Positions 1 to 13,481 of a stretch of DNA of 64,000 nucleotides are shown here, piece after piece. This DNA is from Diphasiastrum complanatum. Its lineage: Eukaryota; Streptophyta; Lycopodiopsida; Lycopodiales; Lycopodiaceae. The notes under the pieces were generated by a model. That model saw only the letters and a list, made by a program, of their open reading frames with translations. It searched no databases and was not told the origin of the DNA. The position numbers were made by a program, and so were the translations under genes. The stretch's first letter is position 1. Each line of letters opens with the position of its first letter. Location of the stretch: contig CM055110.1 in NCBI GenBank assembly GCA_029204225.1, forward strand, positions 45,532,267-45,596,266, read 5' to 3'.

Positions 1-462
1 TACCAGGAAGACGATCACCTAATAGGAAGCTCCCTAAGTGGTTTGAGAGATTGTTGGAGAGCCACGACATGGATGACTTTCCAGGATCGTCTAGCCAGAG
101 AGAGCTACCAAGATCAACAAGAGAGAAGAGACAACCTGAAAGGTATGAAGCAAATTATGCTCTCTTATCTAGCATTATTCAAAGCAAAGGATGATGACAT
201 TTGGGTCAAGGCCATGGGAGAGGAGATGGAGTCAATTGCTAAGCATAGTACATGGGACTTAGTGGAACCACCAATTGGCAAGAAACCCTTTGGTTGTAAA
301 TGGGTATACAAAACTAAGTACCATGCAGATGGAAGTATAGCAAAGCACAAAGCTAGATTGGTGATCAAAGGGTATGCACAAAGTAAAGGGATCGACTATG
401 AGGAGACCTTTGTGCCAGTATGTAAGTGGAATACTCTACGTCTACTTGTTGCTTTATCTATT
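1..462 (+). pseudogene. Ty1/copia pol fragment (linker and N-terminal reverse transcriptase)
   Basis: This is the start of a copia reverse transcriptase domain. The motifs WVKAMGEEM, TWDLVEPP, CKWVYKTKY, KARLVIKGYAQ and GIDYEETFVPV are visible in order between about 205 and 425. Upstream, a basic Ser/Arg linker typical of the integrase-RT junction reads in another frame (about 3-185), so there is at least one small indel near 185. The similarity stops near LLVALS (about 460). The catalytic YxDD half of the RT, RNase H and any LTR are absent. The fragment abuts the last recognisable exon of the minus-strand histone-like gene. Confidence 0.85.
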
Positions 463-464
463 CT

Positions 465-2280
465 ATGCATCATCATGTGATGATATCTTTCTATACATTT
501 GTATTTGTATTTTGAAATATACATTTCAATCATAAGTGCTTGAGGTAGATCCTCAAGCACCACAACCTCACTATCCCCCTCTGGGGTAGCTTCATCCACG
601 ACACCTTCATGCTTGTAGGGCCTTGCTGAGGATAGTAGGATTTGCAACATTTCGTGCTGGAATTGATGAATAGCATTTGTTGATATTTCAGGACATTGGA
701 ACTGCAATTTAAAACATCAAGTGTATGTATTAGCCAGTGTCAAAAAATATATGATTACACAAAGTCAACATAATATCATCAGGATATAGGAAGTTGAGAG
801 AATTACCTCACGTATATTAGTATTTGGAGTTTGTAACATATACCAATCCAAGAATGATTTAACATTCCAAATGGAAAACCATCCGTAGCTGGATGCATCA
901 TCTTGTTGTGAAGACTGAGAGATTAAAGTGAAAAATTGTTAAATTATAATTCAATATAATTTTTTAAACTCCATGCCATCATGTAAATAAAAAACGTGAA
1001 AAAGATCCTTTTACCTTTGCATCAACAATATCCATGTTAATACTTGCAATCAGTCTATCTGGGCTGGGCAATAGCTCCACCATCCTCTTGTACATAGATT
1101 TAACAATGGAATGGGTGGCATTTAACAAAGTCATGCACACAGGTGTGCATCTTCCAATAGAATCCACTTTTAAAGATATTACATGAATGCTCCAATGTTT
1201 GCTGCAAGCAAATGACAAGCAATGAATGACAAGAATCAAAAAAATCTTACAAAAAGAAATTACCTTACTTTGCACAATATGGAATGATGAATATTGATGT
1301 CTCTTTGCTTGTGTGGCTGAAGAGCCTTCTGGATCTCCTCTCTTAATTCAAAAAATGCCCAAAAAACGGAGGTACAACAAAAATCTCCTTGGTGACTGTA
1401 TATGCGTATTTATGTACATAATATGCACACCCGGATTCAACGACTGTATCGGAAATATGGGAGGTTTTCTCCTTCAGCTCCTTACGATGCTGGTCTTTGA
1501 TATGCAATTTAAAATTAATATCATCTATACAAAACAAAAACTCTCCTTCGAGATCGTCTATTGTTTTGGCTATATACATATCAAAATCAATGTATCTTTC
1601 AGAATTAAAGAATGTGTCCTTTAGATCATTGGGGAGTCTGATATGCAACTTTGTATTAGCTGCATCAACATCAGATACAATCTTGTCCACCAATGTATTT
1701 AGATCCTTCGCATGTTGAGATGGAGAATTTGCTAAGTCAAGATCAGGGATTACGGGAGGGCTCTCAACCCATGGAATTGTCAAGGTAGTTGCCACATCTC
1801 TTCTAATGGGAGGAGGCAAGGGCGAAGAGCTGGGAGACCTAGCCTTGGGTTTTGCCCGCTTGAGCTGTGCTTGTTTTTCTTTTTTTTGGGGTGGGACAAG
1901 CCCTCTTCTAAGAGGAACTTTCCTCTGTGTGAAGCCTGTCTTAAAAGTGCTATCATAGGTGTTCCGAAGCCTCATGACAAGAAGCATGTCTTTGGGCATC
2001 AATGTCACCCTCTTGGCATGTATCGAGCACAAGTTCGAATCCTCAAGCAATTTAGTCTAGAAGTCCTCATATGCGGTATGGAGTGCCTCCAAAGCAGTGA
2101 TATTCCACGTCACTGCATAGGACAAATGAGTAGTCATATCCCGCATGACCTCCCTCACAGCCCGGTAGAAGGCTGCTTTCAAGATCAAAAGTTTGGTGCT
2201 CCTTTGTAACATCCTAATGTCCCTCAACCATGGATGACGAGGTCTTCCATGTCTTTGCGGACGTACGGGTTCAGAGGTTG
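465..2280 (-). pseudogene. CENH3-like histone-fold gene with long C-terminal extension, broken
   Basis: On the minus strand, 2236-1960 encodes a histone H3 fold. In order it shows LRDIRMLQRSTKLL (alpha-N), FYRAVREVMRD (alpha-1), a long loop 1 containing Trp (codon 2107-2105), ITALEALHTAYEDF (alpha-2), and LLEDSNLCSIHAKRVTLMPKDM (loop 2/alpha-3, 2050-1985). The extended loop 1 with Trp and RVTLM rather than RVTIM are traits of centromeric CENH3, not canonical H3. The frame then runs on for about 200 codons instead of stopping a few residues after alpha-3. It continues through three short GT-AG introns in compatible phase: exons 2280-1264, 1201-1015, 914-807 and 701-about 465. Two lesions are seen: an in-frame TAG (2059-2057) in alpha-2 and a one-base frame change at the A6 run 1350-1355. 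The N-terminal start was not resolved. The C-terminal part matches no family I recognise. Copia pieces lie on both sides. Confidence 0.72.
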
Positions 2281-2724
2281 TGGATGTGCTGGTTCAAGAA
2301 AGGTTGTCATCCTAGCAGTCTTCTTTGTTTATGCCATTTAGGCCGGATATCTCTACCACGCAAGAGAGGGTTACTATGGCGATGAATGACAGACAGGCTC
2401 GTGTGATGGCGATACTGGGAGGTAAAGATGGATATCTCTACCATGTGAGGATAGTGCTATGTGAAAAATTTCAGATCAATGATGATCCAATTCCATAAAT
2501 TGATCTTGGGTTTAGAAAGAGAACAAATCAACAATCCTGCCAATGTAGAAAAATCAGCATCTACTCTATGAATGAGATGCAAACTCTAATAGAACTTGAT
2601 CAAACATGAGCAAAATCATAAATTACTATTTCGTTCTGTACAAAACCAGCAAGCTACTATATTTCACACGTGTGGATCCAAAAATAACAAATATAGATCA
2701 TTCTACACACAAAATTGCAAGCAA

Positions 2725-4711
2725 TCACAAGTATAGTGCACCAATGGATAGTAGAACCCAAGAGAACCATGTAAGCATGAAATGAGATAGAGAAGAGAGA
2801 AGATGATATGTCTCTCCACGAGTTACATCCTTGATCCATACCATCTTCTTTGTGCAATGTGTAAGAGCTTTGTACTCGGCCTCACTAGATGACAATGAGA
2901 TAGTGGCTTGTTTCTTTGACATCCATGATATAGCTCCATTACCAATGAAAATACAATGAGCACTAATGAATTTCCTATCCATTACATTTCCAGCATAGTC
3001 CAAATCTAAAAATCCAAAAACATTAGATGATGATTTCTCATACAATATGCCAAAATCTTGAGCTCCAATGATGTACCTCAAAACTCATTTTTCTAGCTTC
3101 CAATGCTCCTCACTAGGATCTTGCATGAATTGACTCAATCTTCCAACACAATAGCCTAGATCAGGTCTAGTAATGGTTAGATAGATGAGTGAACCAACTA
3201 GCTTTCTATAGAGAGTAATGTCCTTGAAGGATCTTTCACTACCTCTTATAGTTAGCTTTACCTGGAGACTCCATAGGCGTATCACTTAGCTTTTGCATCT
3301 ACCATATGAAATCTTTCTAGAATAGAAGTAGCATACTTCTCTTGACAAATGAAAGTAGATTGAGAAGATCTAATTACTTCTATTCCCAAAATGTAATGCA
3401 AGTTACCAAGATCATGCACCTCAAACTCCTTCTTAAGCGCACTCTTGATATCCTCCACATCTTGATTGTCTCCAACACTCAAGATGATATCATCCAAATA
3501 GATTAGCAAGATGGTAACATCATTTTCAGAAAATCTATATTTCATAGATCCCATCCATAAAGTGTAGCAAAGTGAGATGATGACTCAAATGCTTACCATC
3601 TTTGCCACGGGTGCAAAGGTCTCATCATAGTCAATCCCTTGTTCTTGAGCATATCCTTTTGCTACTAACCTTGCCCTGTACTTGTTGATAGATCCATCTT
3701 GGTTTGTCTTCACCTTGAAGAATGGTTTATCAAGATTAGCACTTAACCTCATGGCTTTAGCACTTTCACATAAATTCCTATTCTTCCTTTCAACCAGTCC
3801 GTTTTGTTGTGGGGTCCTTGATGTTGTATACTCCCTCTTGATCCCATGCTCATCACAAAAGGCCTTGAACTTGGTAGATATGTACTCACCACCATTGTCA
3901 CTCATTAAGCACTTGATCCTTGTGGAAATTTGGTTCTCCCTTGCATTCTTGAACTTAACAAAGATATCATACACTTCATCTTTGCTCTTTAGTAGATAGA
4001 TCCAACAAAATCTACTAAAATCATCAATGAAAGCTACATATATCTTAGTTCCACCATTGCTAATTGTAGTAAATTCATGAATATCCGAATGTACAAGTTG
4101 AAAAGGCTTTGTAGATCTAGATGTAGATGTAGTATAAGGTAGTCTATGTGACTTAGACAAAGCACAAGAATCACAAACATGATTGATGCCACTTAAGGAA
4201 CTTGGAAGACCTATTACAACCTTCTTTCTAGCCATTACCTCCAATGACTTGAAGTTGAGGTGCATCCTTTTATGCCAAACCTCTTGAACATGTATTTTCT
4301 CTCTTGCAACACATCCAACTTGGTTAGCAATAACACAAGCATCTAGTTTGAACAACTTCTCTTGCCTTTTACCTTTCCAATCAAGACATCCTTCCTTTTG
4401 ATCATACAAGCATCTCCATCAAACTCAACTTTGAGGCCTTTACTTAGCATTTGACTCACACTAAGCAAATTCTTGGTAATAGATGGAATAAACAAGACAT
4501 CCTCCAAATGAACATTCTTATTTGTAGAGAGAGATATAGGAACTGTGCCAATCCCTTTGATTGCACATTCACCATCATTGGCCTTGTAGATCACCCTCTT
4601 GTGTTCTCCATATGCCAACAAAGAAGTGAAGTACTCTTTGTGAAAAGTCATGTGTGAACTTGCTCCACTATCAATCCACCATGGATCTAGATCTCCATCA
4701 TTAGCAAGCAT
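2725..4711 (-). pseudogene. Copia-1 pol (protease, integrase, RT, RNase H), decayed
   Basis: The protease active site is WWIDSGASSHM (about 4680-4650). The pre-integrase motif is VWHKRMHLNFKSLEVMA followed by a CDSCALSK zinc-type motif. The integrase core keeps HSDI, MSDNGGEY and NGLVERKN, that is all three D, D, E positions. The core then jumps within one open frame (4409-3585) from SANLDKPFF to KVKTNQDGSINKYRARLV. This deletes the rest of integrase, the linker and the start of RT. The RT active site LLIYLDDII (about 3510) and the RNase H motif ISLSSSEAEYKAL (about 2880) lie in other frames, so the gene is not functional. Confidence 0.85.
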
Positions 4712-4714
4712 ACA

Positions 4715-5119
4715 TTAAGATCTCACAAAAGGATCGTCATTTGCATCTTGAACATCCAAAGCATCCTCATCAAGAGTAAGATTACCTTGCTTGTCTCCTT
4801 GATCTCTCTTATTCTTGTTGCACGCACTTGCAAAGTGTCCTTTGATGCCACAATAGAAGCACTTGAGCTTTGATCTATCCTTCTTTTTGCCACTTGAAGA
4901 AGCATCCACTTGATCTTGCCCTTTAGACCACTTACTTTTGCGTTTGCCCTTGAATTTGCCCTTTGTGAACATAGCCTCTTCTTGAAGGGTTGATGTAGGT
5001 CCACCTCTTGCTTGAAGCCTATATTCTTCATTGATCAAGATCTCTTGAAGATCCATCAAACTTGGCAAAGTCTTTTGAATAGCTAAACTTTGAACAATGT
5101 TAGCATGAGCATCCAACAA
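4715..5119 (-). pseudogene. Copia-1 gag C-terminal part with CCHC zinc knuckle
   Basis: Open frame with the end of the gag capsid region (LPSLMDLQEILINEEYRL), a Lys-rich stretch and the zinc knuckle CFYCGIKGHFASAC, followed by an acidic tail ending just before the protease. The first about 200 residues of gag, present in copia-2 and copia-4, are missing. Confidence 0.8.
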
Positions 5120-5130
5120 TCCATTAAGAA

Positions 5131-7840
<2,710 letters not shown>

Positions 7841-7844
7841 AAAT

Positions 7845-8666
7845 TTATTTTGAGCAATTGGTGGCATAATGCCCCTTCTTGCCACAAAAGAAACACTTGA
7901 TGTTTTTCTTCTTCTTCTTGGATGTGAAAGCTTGAGAGGACTCATCCTCTTCTCCTTTCTCCTTGGAAATAAGATTGTTCTTGCTTGAAGAGGGTTGGTG
8001 TTGATTCTTACTTCTTGTCTTGTGCTTGTCTTTGGTAAAGAGAGCTTTACCATCAATGTTGAGAGACAGTCTTTCCATTTTCAAGAGTTTATACTCTTGT
8101 CTTGATTCTTCAAAAATGAGCCCACTTTGGAGTGCTTCCAAACTTGATAGCTCCTCCTTAATGGCATAACTCTGAACAAGGTTGTCATATTCCTCCTTTA
8201 ACCCATTAAGTATGACTTGAACAAGTTCATTTTGGTTGATGGAGTCTCCTATGCATGACAATTCTCTATGGAGGTCTTTAACTCTCATTACATAAGCTGA
8301 AGCACATTCATCACTTCTCTGTACACTTTGAAAATTTTGGTTTCTTAGTGTTAGAAGTCTAGAAGTATTCTTTGCCTCAAAGATGGACTTGAGAGTATCC
8401 CAAGCATCTTTGGCATTAGTACAAGCACCAATTTCTCTTAAGATGTCATTTGAGACATTCATCTTAATATAATGCAGAGCCATCCTAGCTCTCTTTTTGT
8501 ACTTTGGAATTTCTTGAGGAATTTTTGGTTCTTCTTCGATACCAAGTACAATATCCATCACATCTTGTAGTATTAAGATAGATTCCATCCCGACCTTCCA
8601 AATTGAGTAATTGGAGGTTGACAATCTTTTACTTGCTTCTAATAGAAAGACACCCATTGAAGTCAT
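7845..8666 (-). CDS. gag: Copia-2 gag (capsid and zinc knuckle), intact frame
   Basis: An open frame of 273 codons from the ATG at 8666, chosen because MTSMGVFLLEASKRL matches the gag start of copia-4 (MTSMGVFLLEASERL). It shows the copia gag N-terminal region (NYSIWKVGMESIL), KSIFEAKNTSRLLTLRNQ, YVMRVKDLHRELS, and the nucleocapsid knuckle CFFCGKKGHYATNC near the end. The frame closes at 7845 where element similarity stops, so protease, integrase and RT are lost. Gag packages element RNA in virus-like particles. Whether this copy is expressed is unknown. Confidence 0.8.
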   Translation of the reverse strand: MTSMGVFLLEASKRLSTSNYSIWKVGMESILILQDVMDIVLGIEEEPKIPQEIPKYKKRARMALHYIKMNVSNDILREIGACTNAKDAWDTLKSIFEAKNTSRLLTLRNQNFQSVQRSDECASAYVMRVKDLHRELSCIGDSINQNELVQVILNGLKEEYDNLVQSYAIKEELSSLEALQSGLIFEESRQEYKLLKMERLSLNIDGKALFTKDKHKTRSKNQHQPSSSKNNLISKEKGEEDESSQAFTSKKKKKNIKCFFCGKKGHYATNCSK

Positions 8667-9410
8667 AAAGAATGATGGAAATAAAAAAAGATGGATGAAA
8701 GAATTGTTTATCTTCTCACTATAGGAACCAATCAAGGGCAAAAAACCAAATCCTATGTAAGACAAAGCAAAAAACTGTGAGATAGATCTCAGTAGCTTGA
8801 CAATCTCTCTAAAACAAGATTTAAATCATCAAAAAAGATGAAGTATGGCAAAATTTATGGTTCTTTGAATTTCACACGTGTGAAATACTCCAAAGAAGTC
8901 AAATGGACTCAAATACAATCTATTTGTATGAAACAATTTTTCTAGAACCTATAAAGCTTGTCTACATCACATATAGATGAGATTGGTCAACTTTTGGATG
9001 ATTTTTGTGATCATTCATGCAATAAATGACATGTACTCACGATTTGCCACAGGTCTAGGTGCCCTATCTACGACTCTTCAAAAGCTTATAACTTCTTATT
9101 GGCTTATCCAACTGTCATGATTCAAATTGCATCAGATTCTACACATTTCTAGCTTTCTAGTGGGATAATTTGCATGAAATTTGGATCTAAGGTGAGAGAG
9201 AACCACCAAACTGAAAATGGGTGAATTTCATACGTGCCAGCACCTGAAATTCTGTACAGTACCTGATCTGAACCATTCAAAGTGGTTTGAAGCTCTAAAT
9301 CACCAGAAAACTGCAAACTAGCTAGAAAGTGGAATCTAGACAATTCCTAGCTTGAAATCTGATCAAATTTGCAAACTTTTTGATTAGATTTGCTTGTAGA
9401 TCTTAGGTAG

Positions 9411-9422
9411 GCTTTGATACCA
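9411..9422 (-). other. Copia-2 primer binding site
   Basis: The reverse complement reads TGGTATCAAAGC, one mismatch from the initiator-Met tRNA primer site TGGTATCAGAGC. It lies directly inside the LTR end. Confidence 0.75.
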
Positions 9423-10035
9423 TGTTGAATTCACACGTGTGGGATGCCCTACACATGTACTTTTGATCTCCTAATCCCAATAATACCATAAAGATCAGAC
9501 TAGCATTGATTGACAATAGGAAAGCTGATCATACAAGAAATATTATTGTGTTACAAGCAAGATCTGTCAACAAAACATGAAACTAAGCATAATAAATGTC
9601 TCAACTCGGCTAGAGAGAGAATATGAAAGTACAAACTCGAGTAGAGAGAGAGGGCACAAAGAGCTTATTCTCCAAATTTGCATTACACACAAATTTCATC
9701 ATTTTCTCAATGAGAGTACATCACATATATATAGATCCATGGACTCTTCTCCTACTTTGAGTTGAATTGAGGTTATGAATCCACCTCTCAAGCTATCTAG
9801 ACTTATTCAAGCCACCTTACTATGTCTAATTGTGCCACCTAGTCTTTTCATGCATTAAATGTGGCATGCAAAGTACAAATGGCAATTTTTATGGTAGATC
9901 GAGTTTCTACTTCTACCTACCTTGAATATTTTATTTTAAGATGGGTATTTACTAAGCCAAAAGAGCTCAATTCGTCTTTGGCATTTTTAGGACCCCTACT
10001 TACAACATTAGATAGATTTTTCCAATATTTTGACA
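9423..10035 (-). repeat. Copia-2 5' LTR (613 bp)
   Basis: In plus orientation it starts TGTTGAATTCACACGTGTGG and ends TATTTTGACA, giving TG...CA ends next to the primer site. It aligns along its length with the copia-4 LTR at 46127-46738. It contains the CACACGTGTG palindrome near its inner end. Confidence 0.85.
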
Positions 10036-10085
10036 ACCTTGATATCAGGCTTCTACATAACGTAGCTTTTCTCAGATATAAATAA

Positions 10086-10470
10086 AATAAAAACTTTTTA
10101 AGTATAAAAATGTTTCGTCAGGCAGCATGTGGAAATGCTATTAGATGTTGAGGCCTGCCCTTCCAGCTCATCACTATTCGAAGAGGCCCAAAATGTTGAA
10201 AATGAATATGATAGATGGTTGGATTGAGAAAATCAATGTAACATTAATACTTACATTGTCAAATCATGGTTTACAGAGATAACTAGAGTTAACTCGTAGC
10301 GCCAAATTGTTCAGTGTTTCAAATTTTTGCCTACACATATCTTTAGATTCATGGCTTTTCGCCTACACATATTCTCAGATTCATAGTTCAGTGTTTTAAA
10401 TTTTGGCCTGCACATAACGAATGGTGCCATCAAGGAGGTCGTGCTCCTCAATTGACTCTCTGATTCTCTT
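10086..10470. other. Spacer upstream of broken host gene
   Basis: No recognisable coding or repeat structure, apart from a short duplicated phrase near 10320-10400 (CCTACACATAT followed by C/T-TCAGATTCAT). It may hold upstream exons or an intron of the gene at 10482. Confidence 0.4.
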
Positions 10471-10945
10471 CAATTAGAAAGATGACAATGGATATGAGTG
10501 CCAAGAAAATATTCAAAAAACTCTTGGGTTTTGATGCATTCATCATCAAAAGGAACATTTCAAAAAAGCAAATGACAAAACTATCATTTCGATCTTATTG
10601 GAAGGGCAAAATTATGCATTCAGAGATAAATGTGCAAGGATTCAACCATCAGGATCACAAAAAAAGCAACTGTGAGTATTGATATATTATAATACTTTGA
10701 TTTTTTTGTCATTCCTTATCATCTATTACTAAACTTGCCAATCTGATCATTTTTCTCTTGTAGATTTATATCCATCCAATATAAATGAATGGGAACCAAG
10801 TGAATCTCTTGCAGGTGTGTTAGATGTAGTACGCACTGATATTGGACATCTGCAATGTAGAGGTAGAACTGCAAAAGGACTTGCTGATTGTGGAATCTTC
10901 TTTTATGAATCAATGTTGTTATGGCCATATTCAGCTAAGGACATG

Positions 10946-11410
10946 GAATAGTCCTAATCTGGTAGACCGGCCCTCCAGTGTTCGAGATTATTGGTCCTGC
11001 CTAGATTTAATTCCACTGATAGAGGCATGTTGGTGACTAATGACCTTGAGAGGACCTAGACACTCTAAGTGAGACATATGGAGTAGTGCATGTACGTGTG
11101 ACTGATATAGGCAGGAGGTAAGCATGAAGAGCTGTGACCTATTTATAGTTGACCTGCATGGGAATTTCATGTACTCATGCACAATATCCTACTCTCTATA
11201 TATTGAGGTAGTGATTATTTCGTCGACGACTTTGGTCTAGATTACCTGTTGAGCTCTTCTCCTCTTCTATCACATGGCATGGCTTGGGGGCTAGATCCAG
11301 GAGGATTCTCCAGGAGGGATCTAGGATTGGTTGGGTGGTTTTGCTCCACAGTCTCTCTTGTGTTCTCCTATCCTCATCTTAGGGGTTTTTCCTAGTGGTC
11401 ATTACAAATG
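10946..11410. mobile_element. About 465-bp insertion inside a host exon (solo LTR or short element)
   Basis: The coding frame breaks at AKDM (10945) and resumes in the same frame at YIPDINEN (11411). The exact ends are uncertain: ACATG precedes it and AAATG ends it, a possible imperfect 5-bp duplication. The insert has no ORF of note and no clear terminal inverted repeat. It ends near CTAGTGGTCATTACA. Confidence 0.45.
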
Positions 11411-11982
11411 TACATTCCTGATATAAATGAAAATTTCAGGCAAATAATCCTAATTCCATTACCTAGTTTTGAAAGTGATGAATGGGTTGCTCCAGATGCT
11501 GCAGTATCAAAATCATTTCGTTGCAAACTATATAATGATATAAAAAATTCATTAAAGATAAGCATGGGTTCAAAAACAGTCTGAATAAGTTGGTTTATTT
11601 TTTTGAATATATTTGTGGATTTCTTTTCAAGTGTCAATGTACACAAAGCTCCAACAATATTTGTATACAAAAATTTATCAGATAGTTTATTATCTGAACT
11701 TATGGATGAAGGTTGGGACAAAAAATCAGATGGAGAAATAGAATGCAAAATTAAAAAGTCTTCCATGTACTTTTGCTATCAAATAGAAAAGCAATGTTGA
11801 GCTTATGCTTCCATTATCAAAGATGGAAAAAGAACATGAGTAAATGGGTGCCACTCAATCAAGACTTGGAAGCCACTGGACATTCTAAGCGAAAAAAGAT
11901 TGAAATAATATACAATGATGCACTTTTGACATGTGTTGAGGTGGAAGAGGATTGGAGCCTAAATTACATTAGGCATGAACTG

Positions 11983-12682
11983 TGTGAAGAATTGCCAAAA
12001 ATTCACAAATCTAGCTTGATCAAAAACCATGTCGAATAGTGTAAATTGTGTACACAAGTGGGTCCCACACATGTGAGGCCATGATGCCACGTGGTAAACC
12101 CATCCTAATGTAGGTTAGGTCAACTCAAGAGAGTTGGTCATGTCTATTTGGTGCTCATCCCTACTTTATAGGACCTACACCTAAGTTTAAGGTGAAAATT
12201 TGACCAACTAGCTACCTACCAAGCATAATTCTAGGATCTAGGCTAGGGTTTCATTTTAGGGCAAGAAGGGTGAGTTAACTTCCTTATTACATGCTGGAAA
12301 TCCACCTAACTTCAAGAAGGAAGTCAAATTTGCTATGTATTTTAAGCTCCCATAGTGAGAAGATAGAAAATTTTTGGAGCTCATTGGCAATCTCAAGCTA
12401 GTTCACTATGTACATTGAGTTTTTGTGATCCAAATGAAACCAAATCAATTTCTACTTGTTTCTCAAGTTTAAGGCCGTACTACATCCTGTATTACACACA
12501 TGTGGGCTTGTATTTCAATGTTTATCAATGCTTTTGATTGTTAATGCTTGTTGTTTGTCAAATTGCCAATCTAGATCAACTTTTTTGTGTCTAGTTTTTT
12601 GATAGATTGTTAAGCAAGCATCCAATCACTCTTGTGGATATTTTGTAGATCCATTTATGGTCCTAAAGTATAGTACTTTCAC
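11983..12682 (+). repeat. Copia-3 5' LTR (700 bp)
   Basis: TG...CA ends, abutting the primer site at 12683. It carries CACACATGTG palindromes near 12068 and 12492, where the 3' LTR has CACACGTGTG at the second position. Confidence 0.93.
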
Positions 12683-12694
12683 ATGGTATCAGAG
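12683..12694 (+). other. Copia-3 primer binding site (initiator Met tRNA)
   Basis: A perfect TGGTATCAGAGC immediately after the 5' LTR. This is the usual plant copia primer site for minus-strand DNA synthesis. Confidence 0.93.
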
Positions 12695-13116
12695 CCAAGT
12701 ACAAGAGCATAAGCCATTGATCTAATGCAAATCCATTTTTAGCAAGTTTTGGTGCTAAAAACTAGTATTGAGAGGGCAAGCTAGAATCTTGATTTTGGTG
12801 AGGAGATTTGATCCCAAACTTGGTAGGGGTCCAAATCCATACTGTCCACAGGTGTGGGCACATTTGAACCTGCATTTAATGCATGGTATTCATTTGATCA
12901 AAAAAATTCAATTTGTGAGCTGTTGGTGTAATTTTTGGTGGAGATCCTAGAATAATCTACCAAGATCAATTGATTAGATTTGAAATTGCTTCATGGAATC
13001 TAATTAATCTAGGCTAAGTTCAAGTCCTATTATGGTTAAAAACAGGTCTTGAAAGTACACCAAGAAGGAAGAAAGAGATTAAGTCATTTTTTTGTCCAAA
13101 AATAGCCAAAATTGGC

Positions 13117-13460
13117 AAGATTTGATTGTAACTAGATTTCACATCATCTTATCTTCATTCCAACTTTGTGAGGGAGTGTTAGAACTGAGATTATAAGTCC
13201 ATTTGTTGGATTAGAAATCTAATTTGAGCGAAAGACTACAAGAGAGAGACCTTAGTGAGTTTCTAGAGAGAATCAAATCCATTTCTTGGCAAGATTTGTT
13301 TGAAAGTAGTTTTTACTTCATCTTATCTTCATTCCAGCTTTGTGAGGAAGTGACAGAACTGTGATTATAAGTCCATTTGTTGGATTAGAAATCAAATTTG
13401 AGTGAAACTCTGCAAGTGTGAGACCTTTGTGAGTTTCAAGTCAATCAAATCTATTTCTTG
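13117..13460 (+). repeat. Tandem duplication (about 172 bp x 2) in copia-3 leader
   Basis: Two adjacent imperfect copies, beginning near 13117 and 13289. Both contain CATCTTATCTTCATTCCA, GATTATAAGTCCATTTGTTGG and GAGACCT. They lie between primer site and gag. Confidence 0.8.
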
Positions 13461-13481
13461 TTTGTAGAAGTCACTAGTAAG

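Larger units (their letters stand above)
2460..5130 (-). mobile_element. Copia-1: internally deleted Ty1/copia element
   Basis: A minus-strand copia element with, in order, gag C-terminus (5119-4715), protease (4711-4343), integrase fused to RT (4409-3585), RT (3554-3282), RT end (3285-3085) and RNase H (3081-about 2825). The gag N-terminus, primer site and 5' LTR are missing, because similarity starts abruptly near 5130. Downstream of RNase H there is a probable 3' LTR remnant (about 2830-2460). In the plus direction it opens with TGTGAAAAATTTC at 2460, the same kind of terminus as copia-3 and copia-5. It contains the CACACGTGTG palindrome near 2665. The element sits just upstream of the histone-like gene. 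Confidence 0.8.
7845..10035 (-). mobile_element. Copia-2: truncated Ty1/copia (5' LTR, primer site, gag)
   Basis: Minus-strand element. The LTR (10035-9423) is followed by an initiator-Met type primer site (9422-9411, one mismatch to TGGTATCAGAGC), an untranslated leader (9410-8667) and an open gag. Similarity ends immediately after the gag zinc knuckle near 7845, so all of pol and the 3' LTR are gone. It is the same family as copia-4, to which leader, gag and LTR align closely. Confidence 0.85.

Noticed and set aside
2057-2059. TAG in the histone-like gene as a programmed or edited codon
   Set aside because: RNA editing of stop codons in plants is organellar, and nothing here supports recoding. 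A pseudogene lesion or sequence error is simpler.
10941-11010. tRNA-derived SINE (B-box-like GTTCGAGAT near 10980)
   Set aside because: No convincing A box at the proper distance and no A-rich tail at the other insertion edge.
12683-12694. tRNA-like sequence TGGTATCAGAGC
   Set aside because: It is a 12-nt primer binding site next to an LTR, not a tRNA gene. No cloverleaf flanks it.
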